Assembly (NCBI GenBank): GCA_023055355.1
Contig: JALJCS010000039.1
Span: 858,001 to 922,000, forward strand
Source: Agelaius tricolor
Taxonomy: Eukaryota; Chordata; Aves; Passeriformes; Icteridae
Reading direction: 5' to 3'
DNA: 64,000 nucleotides
Below, one piece after another: positions 1 through 8,757 of the stretch. A program made the translations under genes and the position numbers. The notes beneath the pieces are model-generated. The model was not told the origin of the DNA. It did not search any database and saw nothing but the letters and a program-made list of their open reading frames with translations. Position 1 is the stretch's first letter. Every line of letters starts with the position of its first letter.

Positions 1-789
1 GATGTCCATGAGTTTAAGAAAGAGATGGGAAAATTATTAGAAGACCCTATAGGAGTAGCAGAAAGAGTGGATCAGTTCCTAGGGCCAAACATATATACTT
101 GGGTGGAGATGCAATCCATTCTAGGAATCCTATTTACAACAGAAGAGAGAGGGATGATTAGAAGGGCAGGAATGAGGATTTGGGACACCCAACATGTTCA
201 AGGTCCCGCGGCTGATGTGAAATGGCCCTTGCAAAATCCCAACTGGAACAATCAGGACCCCCACCATCGTGGTCATATGCAGGATTTAAGAACCATCATA
301 ATCCAGGGCATACGAGAGGCTGTGCCCCGGGGACAAAATATAAGCAAGGCATTCAAAGAGTGCCAAGGAAAAGATGAGACCCCCACTGAATGGTTGGAAA
401 GATTAAGGAAGAGTTTTCAGTTATACTCAGGGGTGGACCCAGAGACGCCAATGGGGCAAGCACTCCTTAAAACACAGTTTGTAGCCAAATCATGGGAGGA
501 TGTTCGAAAGAAATTAGAAAAGTTAAAGGATTGTCAGGACAGAGGACTTGATGAATTGCTCAGGGAGGCTCAGAAGGTATATGTTAGACGGGAGGATGAG
601 GCACACAAAAGACAAGTTCGGATGATGGTGGCGGCAGTCAGGGAGGGACAACGAAACAACCTTCCAGCACGAGAAAGAGGTGGCATGAGGAGAGGTCCCT
701 GGGATTTAGGAGGACCCCCAACTGGAGGGAGAGAAGGAACAGTGTGCTACTATTGTGGTGGAAAAGGACACATGAAGAGGGAATGCTGA
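1..789 (+). CDS. gag: ERV1 gag, capsid to nucleocapsid, 5' partial
   Basis: The frame is open from base 1, so this is the carboxy-terminal part of Gag rather than a start at the ATG at 25. Visible parts are the capsid core, a major-homology-like stretch (QGKDETPTEWLERL, about residues 116-129 counted from the ATG at 25), a charged region with LDELLREAQKVYVRRE, and one CCHC zinc knuckle starting CYYCGGKGH at the end. Gag would form the virion shell, and the knuckle would bind the genomic RNA. The frame ends at TGA 787-789 directly after the last zinc-binding Cys. A second in-frame stop, TAG at 826-828, sits in a typical gammaretroviral readthrough setting and is probably the original gag terminus. 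The TGA is then likely a decayed CGA. Function today is unlikely. Confidence 0.93.
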   Translation, partial: DVHEFKKEMGKLLEDPIGVAERVDQFLGPNIYTWVEMQSILGILFTTEERGMIRRAGMRIWDTQHVQGPAADVKWPLQNPNWNNQDPHHRGHMQDLRTIIIQGIREAVPRGQNISKAFKECQGKDETPTEWLERLRKSFQLYSGVDPETPMGQALLKTQFVAKSWEDVRKKLEKLKDCQDRGLDELLREAQKVYVRREDEAHKRQVRMMVAAVREGQRNNLPARERGGMRRGPWDLGGPPTGGREGTVCYYCGGKGHMKREC

Positions 790-825
790 AAGAGGCTTAG
801 GGATGAGAAAACGTTCCAAGAGGAT

Positions 826-842
826 TAGGGGGGTCAAGGGCT
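826..842 (+). promoter_or_regulatory. gag-pol junction: TAG in readthrough context
   Basis: TAG at 826-828 is followed at once by a G-run and GTCAAGGG. It lies in the same frame as both the upstream gag and the downstream protease. In mammalian gammaretroviruses a UAG followed by a purine-rich spacer and a pseudoknot allows Gag-Pol to be made by stop-codon readthrough. The match of frame, stop codon and context is direct; a pseudoknot was not folded here. Confidence 0.7.
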
Positions 843-849
843 CTATCTA

Positions 850-3297
850 TTGGGGACGCAAATGTCATCGGAGCCCTTGGTAAAACTTAAGGTGGGTCCC
901 CAGCAAACCCCCATATCCTTCCTTGTAGATACAGGGGCTGAGAGATCAACAGTTCAATCTTTGCCCCTGGGATGTAAGATTTCACCTTCCACACTACAGG
1001 TTATTGGGGCAAAAGGAGAACCCTTCAAGGTTCCTGTAATTAAAGATGTTTTAATAGAATCAGAGAAGAAAATAGGGGTAGGATCACTGCTGCTGGTCCC
1101 TGAAGCTGATTACAATTTATTAGGAAGAGATTTAATGGTGGAATTAGGGATAAACATAAATATTGAAGAAAAACAGCTGAAAGTCAGGTTGTGCCCCTTA
1201 CGGGTCACTGACGAAGAGAAAATCAACCCAGAAGTCTGGTATACCCCTGATACAGCAGGAAGATGGAATATAGAGCCCTTCACAGTCAACATTCAAAGCC
1301 CAGAAATCCCAGTAAGGATAAAACAATATCCCATGTCAGATGAGGGGCGAAGGGGACTAAAACCAGAGGTAGAACGGTTAATACAACAAGGGCTCTTGGA
1401 ACCTTGCATGTCTCCCTTCAACAGCCCCATCTTACCTGTAAAGAAACCAGACGGAAAATACCGATTAGTACATGATCTAAGGGAAATAAATAAGAGAAGC
1501 ATTGCCCGGTTCCCTGTAGTAGCAAACCCCCACACATTGCTCAGTCAATTGAAACCAGATGATCACTGGTATAGTGTTATAGATTTGAAAGACGCCTTTT
1601 GGGCATGCCCCTTGAAAGAAGAATGTAGAGATTATTTTGCATTAGAATGGGAAGATCCCGATACCTGCCGAAAGCAACAACTAAGGTGGACAGTGCTCCC
1701 ACAGGGATTCACAGAATCCCTGAATTTGTTTGGGCAGGCACTAGAGCAAATAATGAAATCCTATACCCCAAACCAAGGAGTAACCATTGTTCAATATGTA
1801 GATGACCTTTTAATTGCTGGAAAAAGCGAGGAATCAGTTAGAGAAGAAAGCATTAAGCTTCTGAACTTTTTAAGCATCCAGGGGCTGAAGGTGTCCAAAA
1901 GTAAATTGCAATTGGTAGAAGAAGAAGTGAAGTACCTAGGACACCGACTTAGTAAAGGAACTAAAACACTAGACCCAGGGAGGGTTAAGGGAATCCTCTC
2001 CCCTCCTCCCCCAAGAAATACGAGACAAATCAGGCAGCTATTGGGTCTTGTAGGATACTGCAGACAATGGATTGAAAACTTTAGTGGTAAAGTAAAATTT
2101 TTGTTTGAAAAACTAACTACTGAAGGTTTGATGAAATGGACTGAGAAGGATGATGAATCATTAAAACAATTAAAAGAGGAATTGGCTAATGCCCCGGTGC
2201 TAAGCCTCCCGGATGTTAGGAGACCCTTTTATTTGTTTGTTAACACTGAGGCAGGAGTAGCATTTGGGGTACTGGCTCAGGACTGGGCCGGCAGTCGAAA
2301 ACCAGTAGCATTTATTTCTAAAATCCTAGACCCCGTAAGTAGAGGATGGCCAACATGTTTGCAGATTATAGTGGCAACAGCCCTCTTAGTGGAAGAAGCT
2401 CTCAAAATTACCTATGGAGGAGAACTGAAAGTCTTTACCCCCCATAACATACGGGCAGTATTGCAACAAAAGGCAGAAAAATGGATAAGAGACTCAAGAC
2501 TTTTGAAATACGAGGGCATTTTACTGTCATCCCCTCGGTTGATACTTGAAACCACCTCTCTGCAAAACCCCGCTGAATTCTTGTTTGGAGATCCACAGGA
2601 GGATTTAACTCATGACTGCCTACATAGCATAGAAAAACAAACAAAAATTAGGCCGGACCTCAAAGAGGAAGAACTGGAAGAGGGAGAAAAGTTATTTGTG
2701 GATGGGTCCTCTAGAGTTGTTGAGGGAAAGCGAATCTCTGGATATGCGATTGTAGCAGGTGAAAATTTGGAAATAATAGAATCCGGACCTTTGAGTGCTA
2801 GTTGGTCAGCCCAGGCCTGTGAGCTGTATGCAGTATTGCGGGCTCTAAAATTCTTGGAAGCTAAGGTTGGGACCATCTACACAGACTCAAAATACGCCTT
2901 TGGAGTGGTACATACCTTTGGGAAAATTTGGGAAGAAAGAGGGTTAATAAACTCCCGAGGAAGAGAATTAATACATCAGGAACTAATTACTCAGGTACTA
3001 CAAGCTTTAAGAGGCCCAAAGAAAACAGCAATAGTACATGTTAAAGGACATCAAAAGGGTCTCTCCCATTTGATCAGAGGAAACAACACAGCAGACAGAG
3101 GGGCAAAGGAAGCTGCTCTCAGAAAATTCCAGGATCAGGGGATAAGGAGAACGCGAGATGATGAGAAAGTTCGAGTCCTGAGCTTTACAGCCCAGGAAAA
3201 GGAGAAATCAGACAAAATGGGAATAAAAGAGAATGGGGGTATTCGAAAATTGCCAGATGATAGGGAGGTACTGCCAAAATCTATGGCCCAAGAATAG
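850..3297 (+). CDS. pol: ERV1 pol: protease, reverse transcriptase, RNase H
   Basis: An 815-residue open frame in the same frame as gag. The aspartic protease has FLVDTGAERS (catalytic D27 counted from the ATG at 850) and the flap-side LLGRDLM near residue 91. Reverse transcriptase follows, with the LPQGF segment and the catalytic YVDD at residues 316-319. RNase H starts with FVDGSS (D618) and continues through ELYAVLRALKFLEA and the YTDSKYAF motif. All key residues seen are intact. The true translation would be as a Gag-Pol fusion, so the ATG is only the first Met of the frame. The frame stops at TAG 3295-3297, where the integrase reading continues one frame away, so an indel lies just upstream of about 3290. 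Similar gammaretrovirus-like pols are common in bird genomes. Confidence 0.95.
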   Translation: MGTQMSSEPLVKLKVGPQQTPISFLVDTGAERSTVQSLPLGCKISPSTLQVIGAKGEPFKVPVIKDVLIESEKKIGVGSLLLVPEADYNLLGRDLMVELGININIEEKQLKVRLCPLRVTDEEKINPEVWYTPDTAGRWNIEPFTVNIQSPEIPVRIKQYPMSDEGRRGLKPEVERLIQQGLLEPCMSPFNSPILPVKKPDGKYRLVHDLREINKRSIARFPVVANPHTLLSQLKPDDHWYSVIDLKDAFWACPLKEECRDYFALEWEDPDTCRKQQLRWTVLPQGFTESLNLFGQALEQIMKSYTPNQGVTIVQYVDDLLIAGKSEESVREESIKLLNFLSIQGLKVSKSKLQLVEEEVKYLGHRLSKGTKTLDPGRVKGILSPPPPRNTRQIRQLLGLVGYCRQWIENFSGKVKFLFEKLTTEGLMKWTEKDDESLKQLKEELANAPVLSLPDVRRPFYLFVNTEAGVAFGVLAQDWAGSRKPVAFISKILDPVSRGWPTCLQIIVATALLVEEALKITYGGELKVFTPHNIRAVLQQKAEKWIRDSRLLKYEGILLSSPRLILETTSLQNPAEFLFGDPQEDLTHDCLHSIEKQTKIRPDLKEEELEEGEKLFVDGSSRVVEGKRISGYAIVAGENLEIIESGPLSASWSAQACELYAVLRALKFLEAKVGTIYTDSKYAFGVVHTFGKIWEERGLINSRGRELIHQELITQVLQALRGPKKTAIVHVKGHQKGLSHLIRGNNTADRGAKEAALRKFQDQGIRRTRDDEKVRVLSFTAQEKEKSDKMGIKENGGIRKLPDDREVLPKSMAQE

Positions 3298-4352
3298 TGC
3301 AGCAGCTGCATGAGCAGACTCATTGGGGAACCCAAGCCTTAGTAGATCAGTTTACTATTAAGTACATGTGTATAGGAATTTACGATATAGCAAAACAAGT
3401 AGCTAGGAGATGTATAACATGCCAAAGAGTTAACAGACATCAGGCTCGAGAAAGGATTCCAGGAGGAAGGGAATTAGCACACCGACCTTTTTCACATGTA
3501 CAAATAGATTTCACCGAGCTACCGAAGGTAGGGAGATACAAGTACTTATTGGTACTGGTAGATCATCTAACCCACTTTGTAGAAGCATATCCTACATCAT
3601 GGGCTACTGCAAATGTGGTGATTAAAACCCTGCTGGAAGAAATAATCCCTAGGTATGGACTAGTAGAAATATTAGACTCTGACAGAGGTCCCCATTTTGC
3701 AAACAAAATACTGAGAGAGGTAACCAGGGCCTTAGGCACTAAATGGCAATATCACACCCCTTGGCACCCTCAAAGCTCAGGGAGGGTGGAAAGGGCAAAT
3801 AGAGAAATCAAGAAGCAACTCACCAAGCTCATGGTAGAAACTAAAATGTCTTGGGTCAGATGTTTACCCATGGCATTGCTAAACATTAGAACCCAACCTA
3901 GGACGGATGTGGGAATCTCTCCCTTTGAAATGCTTTATGGAATGCCTTACGACTTAGAACTTCCGGGGAACCATCCTTGCATCCAAGATAGTCAAATTCA
4001 GTGTTACATACAACAGTTAATGAAACGGAGGGAGGAATTAAGACGAAAAGGGCTATTGGTACAAAGACCCCCTTTGGATATAATAATGCATAAGCTTAAA
4101 CCCGGAGATAGGCTCCTAATTAAGACTTGGAAAGAGACATCCCTAACACCCCAATGGGAAGGTCCCTATGTTGTCTGGTTTACCACAGAAACAGCCATCC
4201 CAACTGCTGAAAAAGGCTGGACACATGCCAGTCGAGTGAAAGGACCCATCCCTGCAGACACCCCTTGGGAGGTGACCAGTCGCCCTGGAGATCTACGGCC
4301 AACCCTTCGGAAGGCACAGGAACCTGTGCCAGCTGGAAACGTGAATGACTGA
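3297..4352 (+). CDS. pol: ERV1 pol: integrase
   Basis: A 351-codon frame continuing Pol after a one-step frame change. The zinc-binding domain has His5/His9 (HEQTH) and Cys39/Cys42 (CITC). The catalytic core has D71 (VQIDFTEL), D129 (LDSDRG) and E165 (SSGRVERAN), with exactly 35 residues between the last two, so the DD35E triad is complete. The carboxy-terminal part has the WEGPYVVW-type segment typical of gammaretroviral integrases. It would insert viral DNA into host chromosomes, but the frame break separates it from the rest of Pol. No Met start is meaningful here because the protein is cut out of a polyprotein. The stop at 4350-4352 is followed by an unusually long gap before env. Confidence 0.95.
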   Translation: MQQLHEQTHWGTQALVDQFTIKYMCIGIYDIAKQVARRCITCQRVNRHQARERIPGGRELAHRPFSHVQIDFTELPKVGRYKYLLVLVDHLTHFVEAYPTSWATANVVIKTLLEEIIPRYGLVEILDSDRGPHFANKILREVTRALGTKWQYHTPWHPQSSGRVERANREIKKQLTKLMVETKMSWVRCLPMALLNIRTQPRTDVGISPFEMLYGMPYDLELPGNHPCIQDSQIQCYIQQLMKRREELRRKGLLVQRPPLDIIMHKLKPGDRLLIKTWKETSLTPQWEGPYVVWFTTETAIPTAEKGWTHASRVKGPIPADTPWEVTSRPGDLRPTLRKAQEPVPAGNVND

Positions 4353-5210
4353 ATTAGGGGACAGAGAACTGTACTGATTGAGACTCTTGGTAAGAAAACC
4401 CCTACAGGAACTGGAACAGGAGTTAAAGTGCCCTCTGCCATGGAAAACCTGGAATGAACTGACCCTTGCTCTTTCAGTAGTGGCTGAAGTGAGGTGAGAA
4501 TTATTAAATTACGCCAAGTGTCCTAAATGTCGGGAATCTTCTTGTCGGGCATGGGTAAAAATCTTTTGCGGGGCTGTAAAGACAAATGGTGGATTTTCCA
4601 GTCACATTTGGTGGGGAGCACATGGTGTCTTACTTGTGATTGGGATTGGAGAAGAGCAAATCCATTAAGGGCCTTAAGAGAATTTACAAGGATCCCTGGA
4701 GAGCGGGAGATCCCTGACAGAGAAGCAGTGTCACTAGTTGGAAATCTAGAACAGAGAAGAGATTGGGCCCTGGCATGGGAATTCCAACACCAATTGCATA
4801 GGATCACACACCAAAACCAGACAGTCATATTAACTACCTTGTGTAAGAAGGGAATCCATGTTCCTCTGGGGTGGCAAGTGAGGCCTGACGAGTGGAATAG
4901 CACGATTCGTCGCTATTCCCGAGTCTATAAACAACAAAAATGTAGAGAACGTAGGGAAGAACGACGTAATTCTAGGAAGACAGGAGAAAGGGAATAAAAA
5001 GGCAGAGGGTGGACCCTAAGTAGGTGTGGGACTCAGGCCCGGTAAAGCTCGCTAGGGATGGCAGAGAGTCTGTCATAAAATCAAAGAAATCCTTTACAGG
5101 AGACCCTTTGCCTGGAGGCCTGACAGCCTGCCCTTAGGAGTGGGGGCAGGAGTTAAGGAGATAGCCCAAATAATGCACCCCTGAAGACTACCCCTGCTGC
5201 CGAGAAGATA
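4353..5210 (+). other. ERV1 pol-env spacer with candidate splice donor
   Basis: About 860 bp separate the integrase stop from the env ATG. Simple gammaretroviruses usually overlap these genes. The spacer contains a GTAAG donor-like site near 4391. One frame with a C-X2-C motif (CPKC, near 4519-4530) runs to about 4667. A longer frame at 4527-4997, listed separately, overlaps it. The related minus-strand provirus at 29488-37020 goes from integrase to env without such a spacer. Confidence 0.7.
4527..4997 (+). CDS. Uncharacterised ORF between pol and env of ERV1
   Basis: A 156-codon frame starting at ATG 4527. I do not recognise the product. It is rich in Trp and Arg, has a CLTC pair near residue 36 and ends in a strongly basic tail (RERREERRNSRKTGERE). 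No signal peptide or membrane segment is evident. The frame upstream in a neighbouring register carries another Cys pair (CPKC) and stays open to about 4667, so the ancestral protein may have been longer and since broken by an indel; this is inference. The position between integrase and env is where complex retroviruses carry accessory genes, but it could also be the remnant of a captured host sequence or a chance ORF. Confidence 0.45.
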   Translation: MSGIFLSGMGKNLLRGCKDKWWIFQSHLVGSTWCLTCDWDWRRANPLRALREFTRIPGEREIPDREAVSLVGNLEQRRDWALAWEFQHQLHRITHQNQTVILTTLCKKGIHVPLGWQVRPDEWNSTIRRYSRVYKQQKCRERREERRNSRKTGERE

Positions 5211-7523
5211 ATGATCCCTGCAGAGCGACGCACCCGGGCTGGCAGGCGAGGCAGAGAGGTGAGGAGTAGTGGGGGAGAGCAACGGAGCACAGGAACAGGA
5301 ACGGAGCACAGGAAAGCCCCAGGTAAAAGAGATATGAGTACAAAAGGAGAAAGAAATTTGTTGCTAGGACCCTGCCCTGCTTGGCGAGCTACCTTAATTA
5401 TTATAACCCTGAGCCTCCTGGGTGCCTGGGGAAACCCTCATCAGCTTTACAATGAGAACATGATCCCCCTAAATAAAGGGACCCTGACCCCTGACTGGTC
5501 TCAGGCCTTTTTGCAATCTACCGGATCTATGGGGAATACCACAGGTTTAAGTTTACTAACATTAGTACTGCATGAAAGGCTGCCGTACGCTAGACACGAA
5601 TGGAAGAAGCAGAAAACCTGGCAGCTTCAAGGAGTAGTGGGAGAACAAATTAATATTGGATGTCGAATGGTTAATGGGTCTGACTATACTAACGCGATTG
5701 CAATCAGTGTTTCCATGGGTCAGGAGGATAAACAAATAGCAGATTGTGCATACCCAATCACACGAGACTGCTGGCAAAACTTCACATTAACTCACACTGC
5801 AGAGGTAGTCTGTCTCTGGTCAAAAGATACACAGGGCCTTTCTTTTAAATTTATAATACATACTAAAACCCACTCCACCACTGCTGAACCTCATAATATC
5901 ATCACTCCATCTGTACCACCAGTCATACTCACCCCAAAAATTTTCAAAATTGGATGTTATATAATCAGGAAAACTGGTCAACAACAAATATTATTCAATC
6001 CAGCATGGTCTCTCAAACAGGTCGAACTGCTGATGCAGACCAATGTTTCAGACATCCAGCCAGCTTGTTCTCCGTTTTTGCAAACATCCTTTGAAGGCTG
6101 GACCATTTGGCTGCGGAAACGCAGCTGTTTTAAACCAAGGAAACTTAGAGATGTGACCGGTGTTCTAGGTACAGCATTGGGAATCCTGAATAGCATTGAT
6201 TCGGAAGTACTAATGAACAAATTGGCTGCTACGACTAGAGATCTGTCCAAATTACAGCAACCACTGAAGTCATCTCTGTTAGCCTTGGGGACACACCAGT
6301 GGATGCTGTCAAACATTTTGCCAAAGTGGGAAAGAGTAAATGTGAACGATCACAAATTGGTGATTGATGCACTCAGTGCTGCACAAAATAATGTTTCCTT
6401 AGCCCTCAGCTGTATCCAGGCACAATTGTGGATGCAGTCAGTTTCTGCCTCGATTATAAGAGAGGGCGAGGAAGGCACTTTCCCCACAGAAATTTGGAAA
6501 ATAATCTGGGACAATGCCAACGATTTTGAAAGAGAATTCCAATCCTGGTGGAAACTGGTAAATTTTACCTGTAATGCTATTTCAAATACAGCTACTGCTT
6601 TTGTCTTGACCATACACAATGCCTCTGTACATCTAGTTTTTCCTGTTATTGCATTAGGAATAAACCATGACGGAGCTGTCCTCTATCCTATAGAACATAG
6701 GGGATGGGCCCGTCAGTTTGATGACAAATGGCAAACTGTTGATTTGGAATCTTGCATTATCCGAGAACAACTGGGGTTCATCTGTGAAGGCCATGGAATT
6801 ATAGCTCAAGATATCTGTTTAGACACGGAGCAAAACATTTGTCATTTTGAGATTCGTCCTAACGAGACTTCTAAAACAGTTCTTATATACATAGGCAATG
6901 GATGTGCGTGTTTTAGAACTATTTGTGATTCTGTGCTTGTAGATGATATTGTGGTGGATACAAAGAATCACTCAAACTTCTGTGCTTGTAACTTCACTAA
7001 GATTACAGGGTGTGATATTACTTATGAAGCTCAAGTCACCTCTCAACCACCTATTACAATCCAACTACACACTGCTTCACAAGCTAATGCCCACTCCGAT
7101 TGGGATGAACTTCACTCTAGTGAGACAACTGATGCTCCATCAAGACCTGATCCAAATCCTCGAGAGAATCAAGGAAAGCGGACAGAAAACCCTAGTGACT
7201 GTTCATCATGACGTAGGAAAAATACACCGGGTTATAGAGAGGTAAAGCAAGATGGCAAGCACAGGTGGTGGGATACCCTGTTCGGGTGGTCTCCTACTAC
7301 CACAGGTGTCCTAAACAGTATATGCCATCCCATTGTTGTTCTTTTGATTCTGATTGTGCTTGGTTTTATTTTGTCAGCAGTTCTATTCGGTATGAATTGG
7401 AATATGATGAAAAAGCTAAGGAAATTAGCATCTAAAATTAGTGCACATAGCTTAACTGAGGAGGAAACTGAGTTAACGCTTGCTAGGAAGGAACTAAAAA
7501 GATTTAAGGAACAAAATTGGTAA
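5211..7523 (+). pseudogene. env: ERV1 env, atypical, frame-disrupted near the 3' end
   Basis: The main frame runs 5211-7211 (666 codons). It starts with a long Arg-rich leader before a hydrophobic signal (LIIITLSLLGAWG); a second ATG at 5335 lies closer to that signal. The surface part carries several N-x-S/T sites. Basic motifs near residues 301-312 (RKR, KPRKLR) precede a hydrophobic, fusion-peptide-like stretch (GVLGTALGILNSID), so the transmembrane subunit would be about 400 residues, longer than the surface subunit. Its ectodomain is Cys-rich near the end (GNGCACFRTIC, FCACNF) and no CX6CC motif is seen. From about 7050 the likely coding continues in the next frame to about 7230 and then returns to the first frame. 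There a membrane span (VVLLILIVLGFILSAVLFG) and a basic tail end at TAA 7521-7523. TGA 7209-7211 interrupts the main frame. Confidence 0.88.
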
Positions 7524-7540
7524 AAAAAAAAATGGGGGAT
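7524..7540 (+). promoter_or_regulatory. ERV1 polypurine tract
   Basis: A run of A followed by ATGGGGGAT sits directly between the env stop and the TG that opens the LTR. This is the normal place and composition of the plus-strand primer for reverse transcription. The A-run overlaps the env stop codon. Confidence 0.85.
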
Positions 7541-8147
7541 TGTAATAAGTAGCAATACGTTTGTTCATTAATTTAATCAATAGCTAAATAATAATACAAT
7601 ATCAAAGCAATAACTAAATAGCTAAAACCACTTGATTTTAAATGTATAGCCACATATGGTTCACATATGGTTGCTTGGCTTGCAGGAATCGTACAGTGCT
7701 TTGGGAATTCCATGGTAAAGAAAAGTTCACCTAAGAGGTCACAGAGGAGAGCTGTAATAACAATCCCTAAAGTCGCAAGAATTGCTTAGGCTTGCAGGAA
7801 TCGTATAGTGTTCTGAAAATTCCACTGTATAGGTATGCCTTAGAAGGAAAAGTTCACTCAGCGGTTCAAAGAGGAAGACTTGGAGCCTTCATCCCACAAC
7901 CACCAGAAGCCAGAAAAAGACCCCCTAGCAACTGAAGGAGCAAGCGCAAAAGACAGACCACATCATCCCTGGACCCGGGAGAAAAAGACAATAAAAGGTG
8001 GACTTTGGGGATAGGAACGGTGCGAGCCTAGAGGAGCGGAGACTCCCGGCCGCCCAGCGCTGAACTTTGCTTATTCTTGCTTGCATAATAATAATAATAA
8101 TAAATTTATAATTGTATGATCCTTGAATCCAGTGAATTCATTTATCA
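7541..8147 (+). mobile_element. ERV1 3' LTR
   Basis: It starts TGTAATAAGT right after the polypurine tract and is taken to end in TTATCA before the microsatellite, about 607 bp. An AT-rich TATA-like site (CAATAAAAGG) lies near 7989-7998. A repeated AATAAT/AATAAA polyadenylation region lies at 8087-8105. U3 contains a duplicated segment (7677-7883). The exact right end is uncertain by a few tens of bases. Confidence 0.8.
7677..7883 (+). repeat. Direct repeat in ERV1 U3 (enhancer-like duplication)
   Basis: Two diverged copies start with GGCTTGCAGGAATCGTA, at about 7677 and 7789. Both contain a GAAAAGTTCAC element followed by an AGAGG motif. The offset is about 112 bp. Duplicated enhancers of this size in U3 are a known feature of gammaretroviruses. 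Confidence 0.75.
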
Positions 8148-8246
8148 CCCTTCCTTCCTTCCTTCCTTCCTTCCTTCCTTCCTTCCTTCCTTCCTTCCTT
8201 CCTTCCTTCCTTCCTTCCTTCCTTCCTTCCTTCCTTCCTTCCTTCC
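8148..8246. repeat. TTCC/GGAA microsatellite
   Basis: About 24 nearly perfect CCTT tetramers directly abut the inferred end of the ERV1 LTR. The Lys-Glu-Gly-Arg reading frame on the minus strand is an artefact of this repeat. Confidence 0.97.
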
Positions 8247-8446
8247 ATCTTTTATGTGATGTCGGCATTTTTAGATTAGAGTAAAAACTCACTGGCTAAC
8301 ATAGGTTATAAGTACTGAGAAGTTATTGTAAATAGTGTACGCGTAGTTTTTAGTATAAAAAGATAACACCACACAGTTCCCCATGGTCCCTCACAGGCCC
8401 CTCATGGCACCCTCACTGTTGCCCAAGACCCCTCACAGCCCCTCAC

Positions 8447-8757
8447 TGTGGATGCCATGGCACAGAGAGAGAGAAACAGCAAGTGTTTCTCACAGCAGCT
8501 TGTGAGAATTATTAGCAAGTTGTAAGAATGTGAGAACTTCAGTATAAACAATCTGCAGGTGGTGTTCTTCTACTTCATCTTTCTCTTCTTCTCAAGGACG
8601 GTGTCTAATGAATGTTTTTTTTAACTAGCGATTCAAACAGAATATATCGTATCACTCTATAAAAACCGCACGGTTCTCTTGAATTAAACCTTCTTTTAGT
8701 CTTTCTGCAATACTGCCTCCTGCCTGTTCCTGTGTCATTCTGGGCGCAAGAGTGACA
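8447..8757 (+). mobile_element. Solo LTR with 6-bp target duplication
   Basis: It begins TGTGGATGCC and ends GAGTGACA, 311 bp. CCTCAC occurs on both sides (8441-8446 and 8758-8763). A TATAAAA box near 8660 and a polyadenylation-like ATTAAA downstream fit an LTR. A 6-bp duplication is usual for alpha/betaretrovirus-like (ERVK) elements. The element sits inside a CCCCTCA-rich minisatellite-like tract whose two halves lie on either side. Confidence 0.88.

Larger units (their letters stand above)
1..8147 (+). mobile_element. ERV1: gammaretrovirus-like endogenous provirus, 5' end outside window
   Basis: An old retroviral copy running gag, protease, reverse transcriptase, RNase H, integrase, env and 3' LTR, all on the plus strand. 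The window opens inside the capsid part of gag, so the 5' LTR, primer binding site and matrix are not seen. Gammaretroviral signs are a single CCHC zinc knuckle, pol in the same frame as gag behind a TAG followed by a G-rich context, and an MLV-like domain order. Inactivating changes are a TGA shortly after the zinc knuckle, a frame change between RNase H and integrase, and frame changes near the end of env. Unusual points are the long spacer between pol and env and an Env that lacks the usual gamma-type CX6CC motif. Bounds: the LTR start is clear from the polypurine tract; the LTR end is placed at the last CA before a TTCC microsatellite. Confidence 0.95.

Noticed and set aside
1..8147. Intact, replication-competent provirus
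   Set aside because: Stops and frame changes in gag, at the RT-integrase junction and in env rule this out.
8071..8292. Minus-strand Lys-Glu-Gly-Arg repeat protein
   Set aside because: It is only the translation of the TTCC microsatellite.
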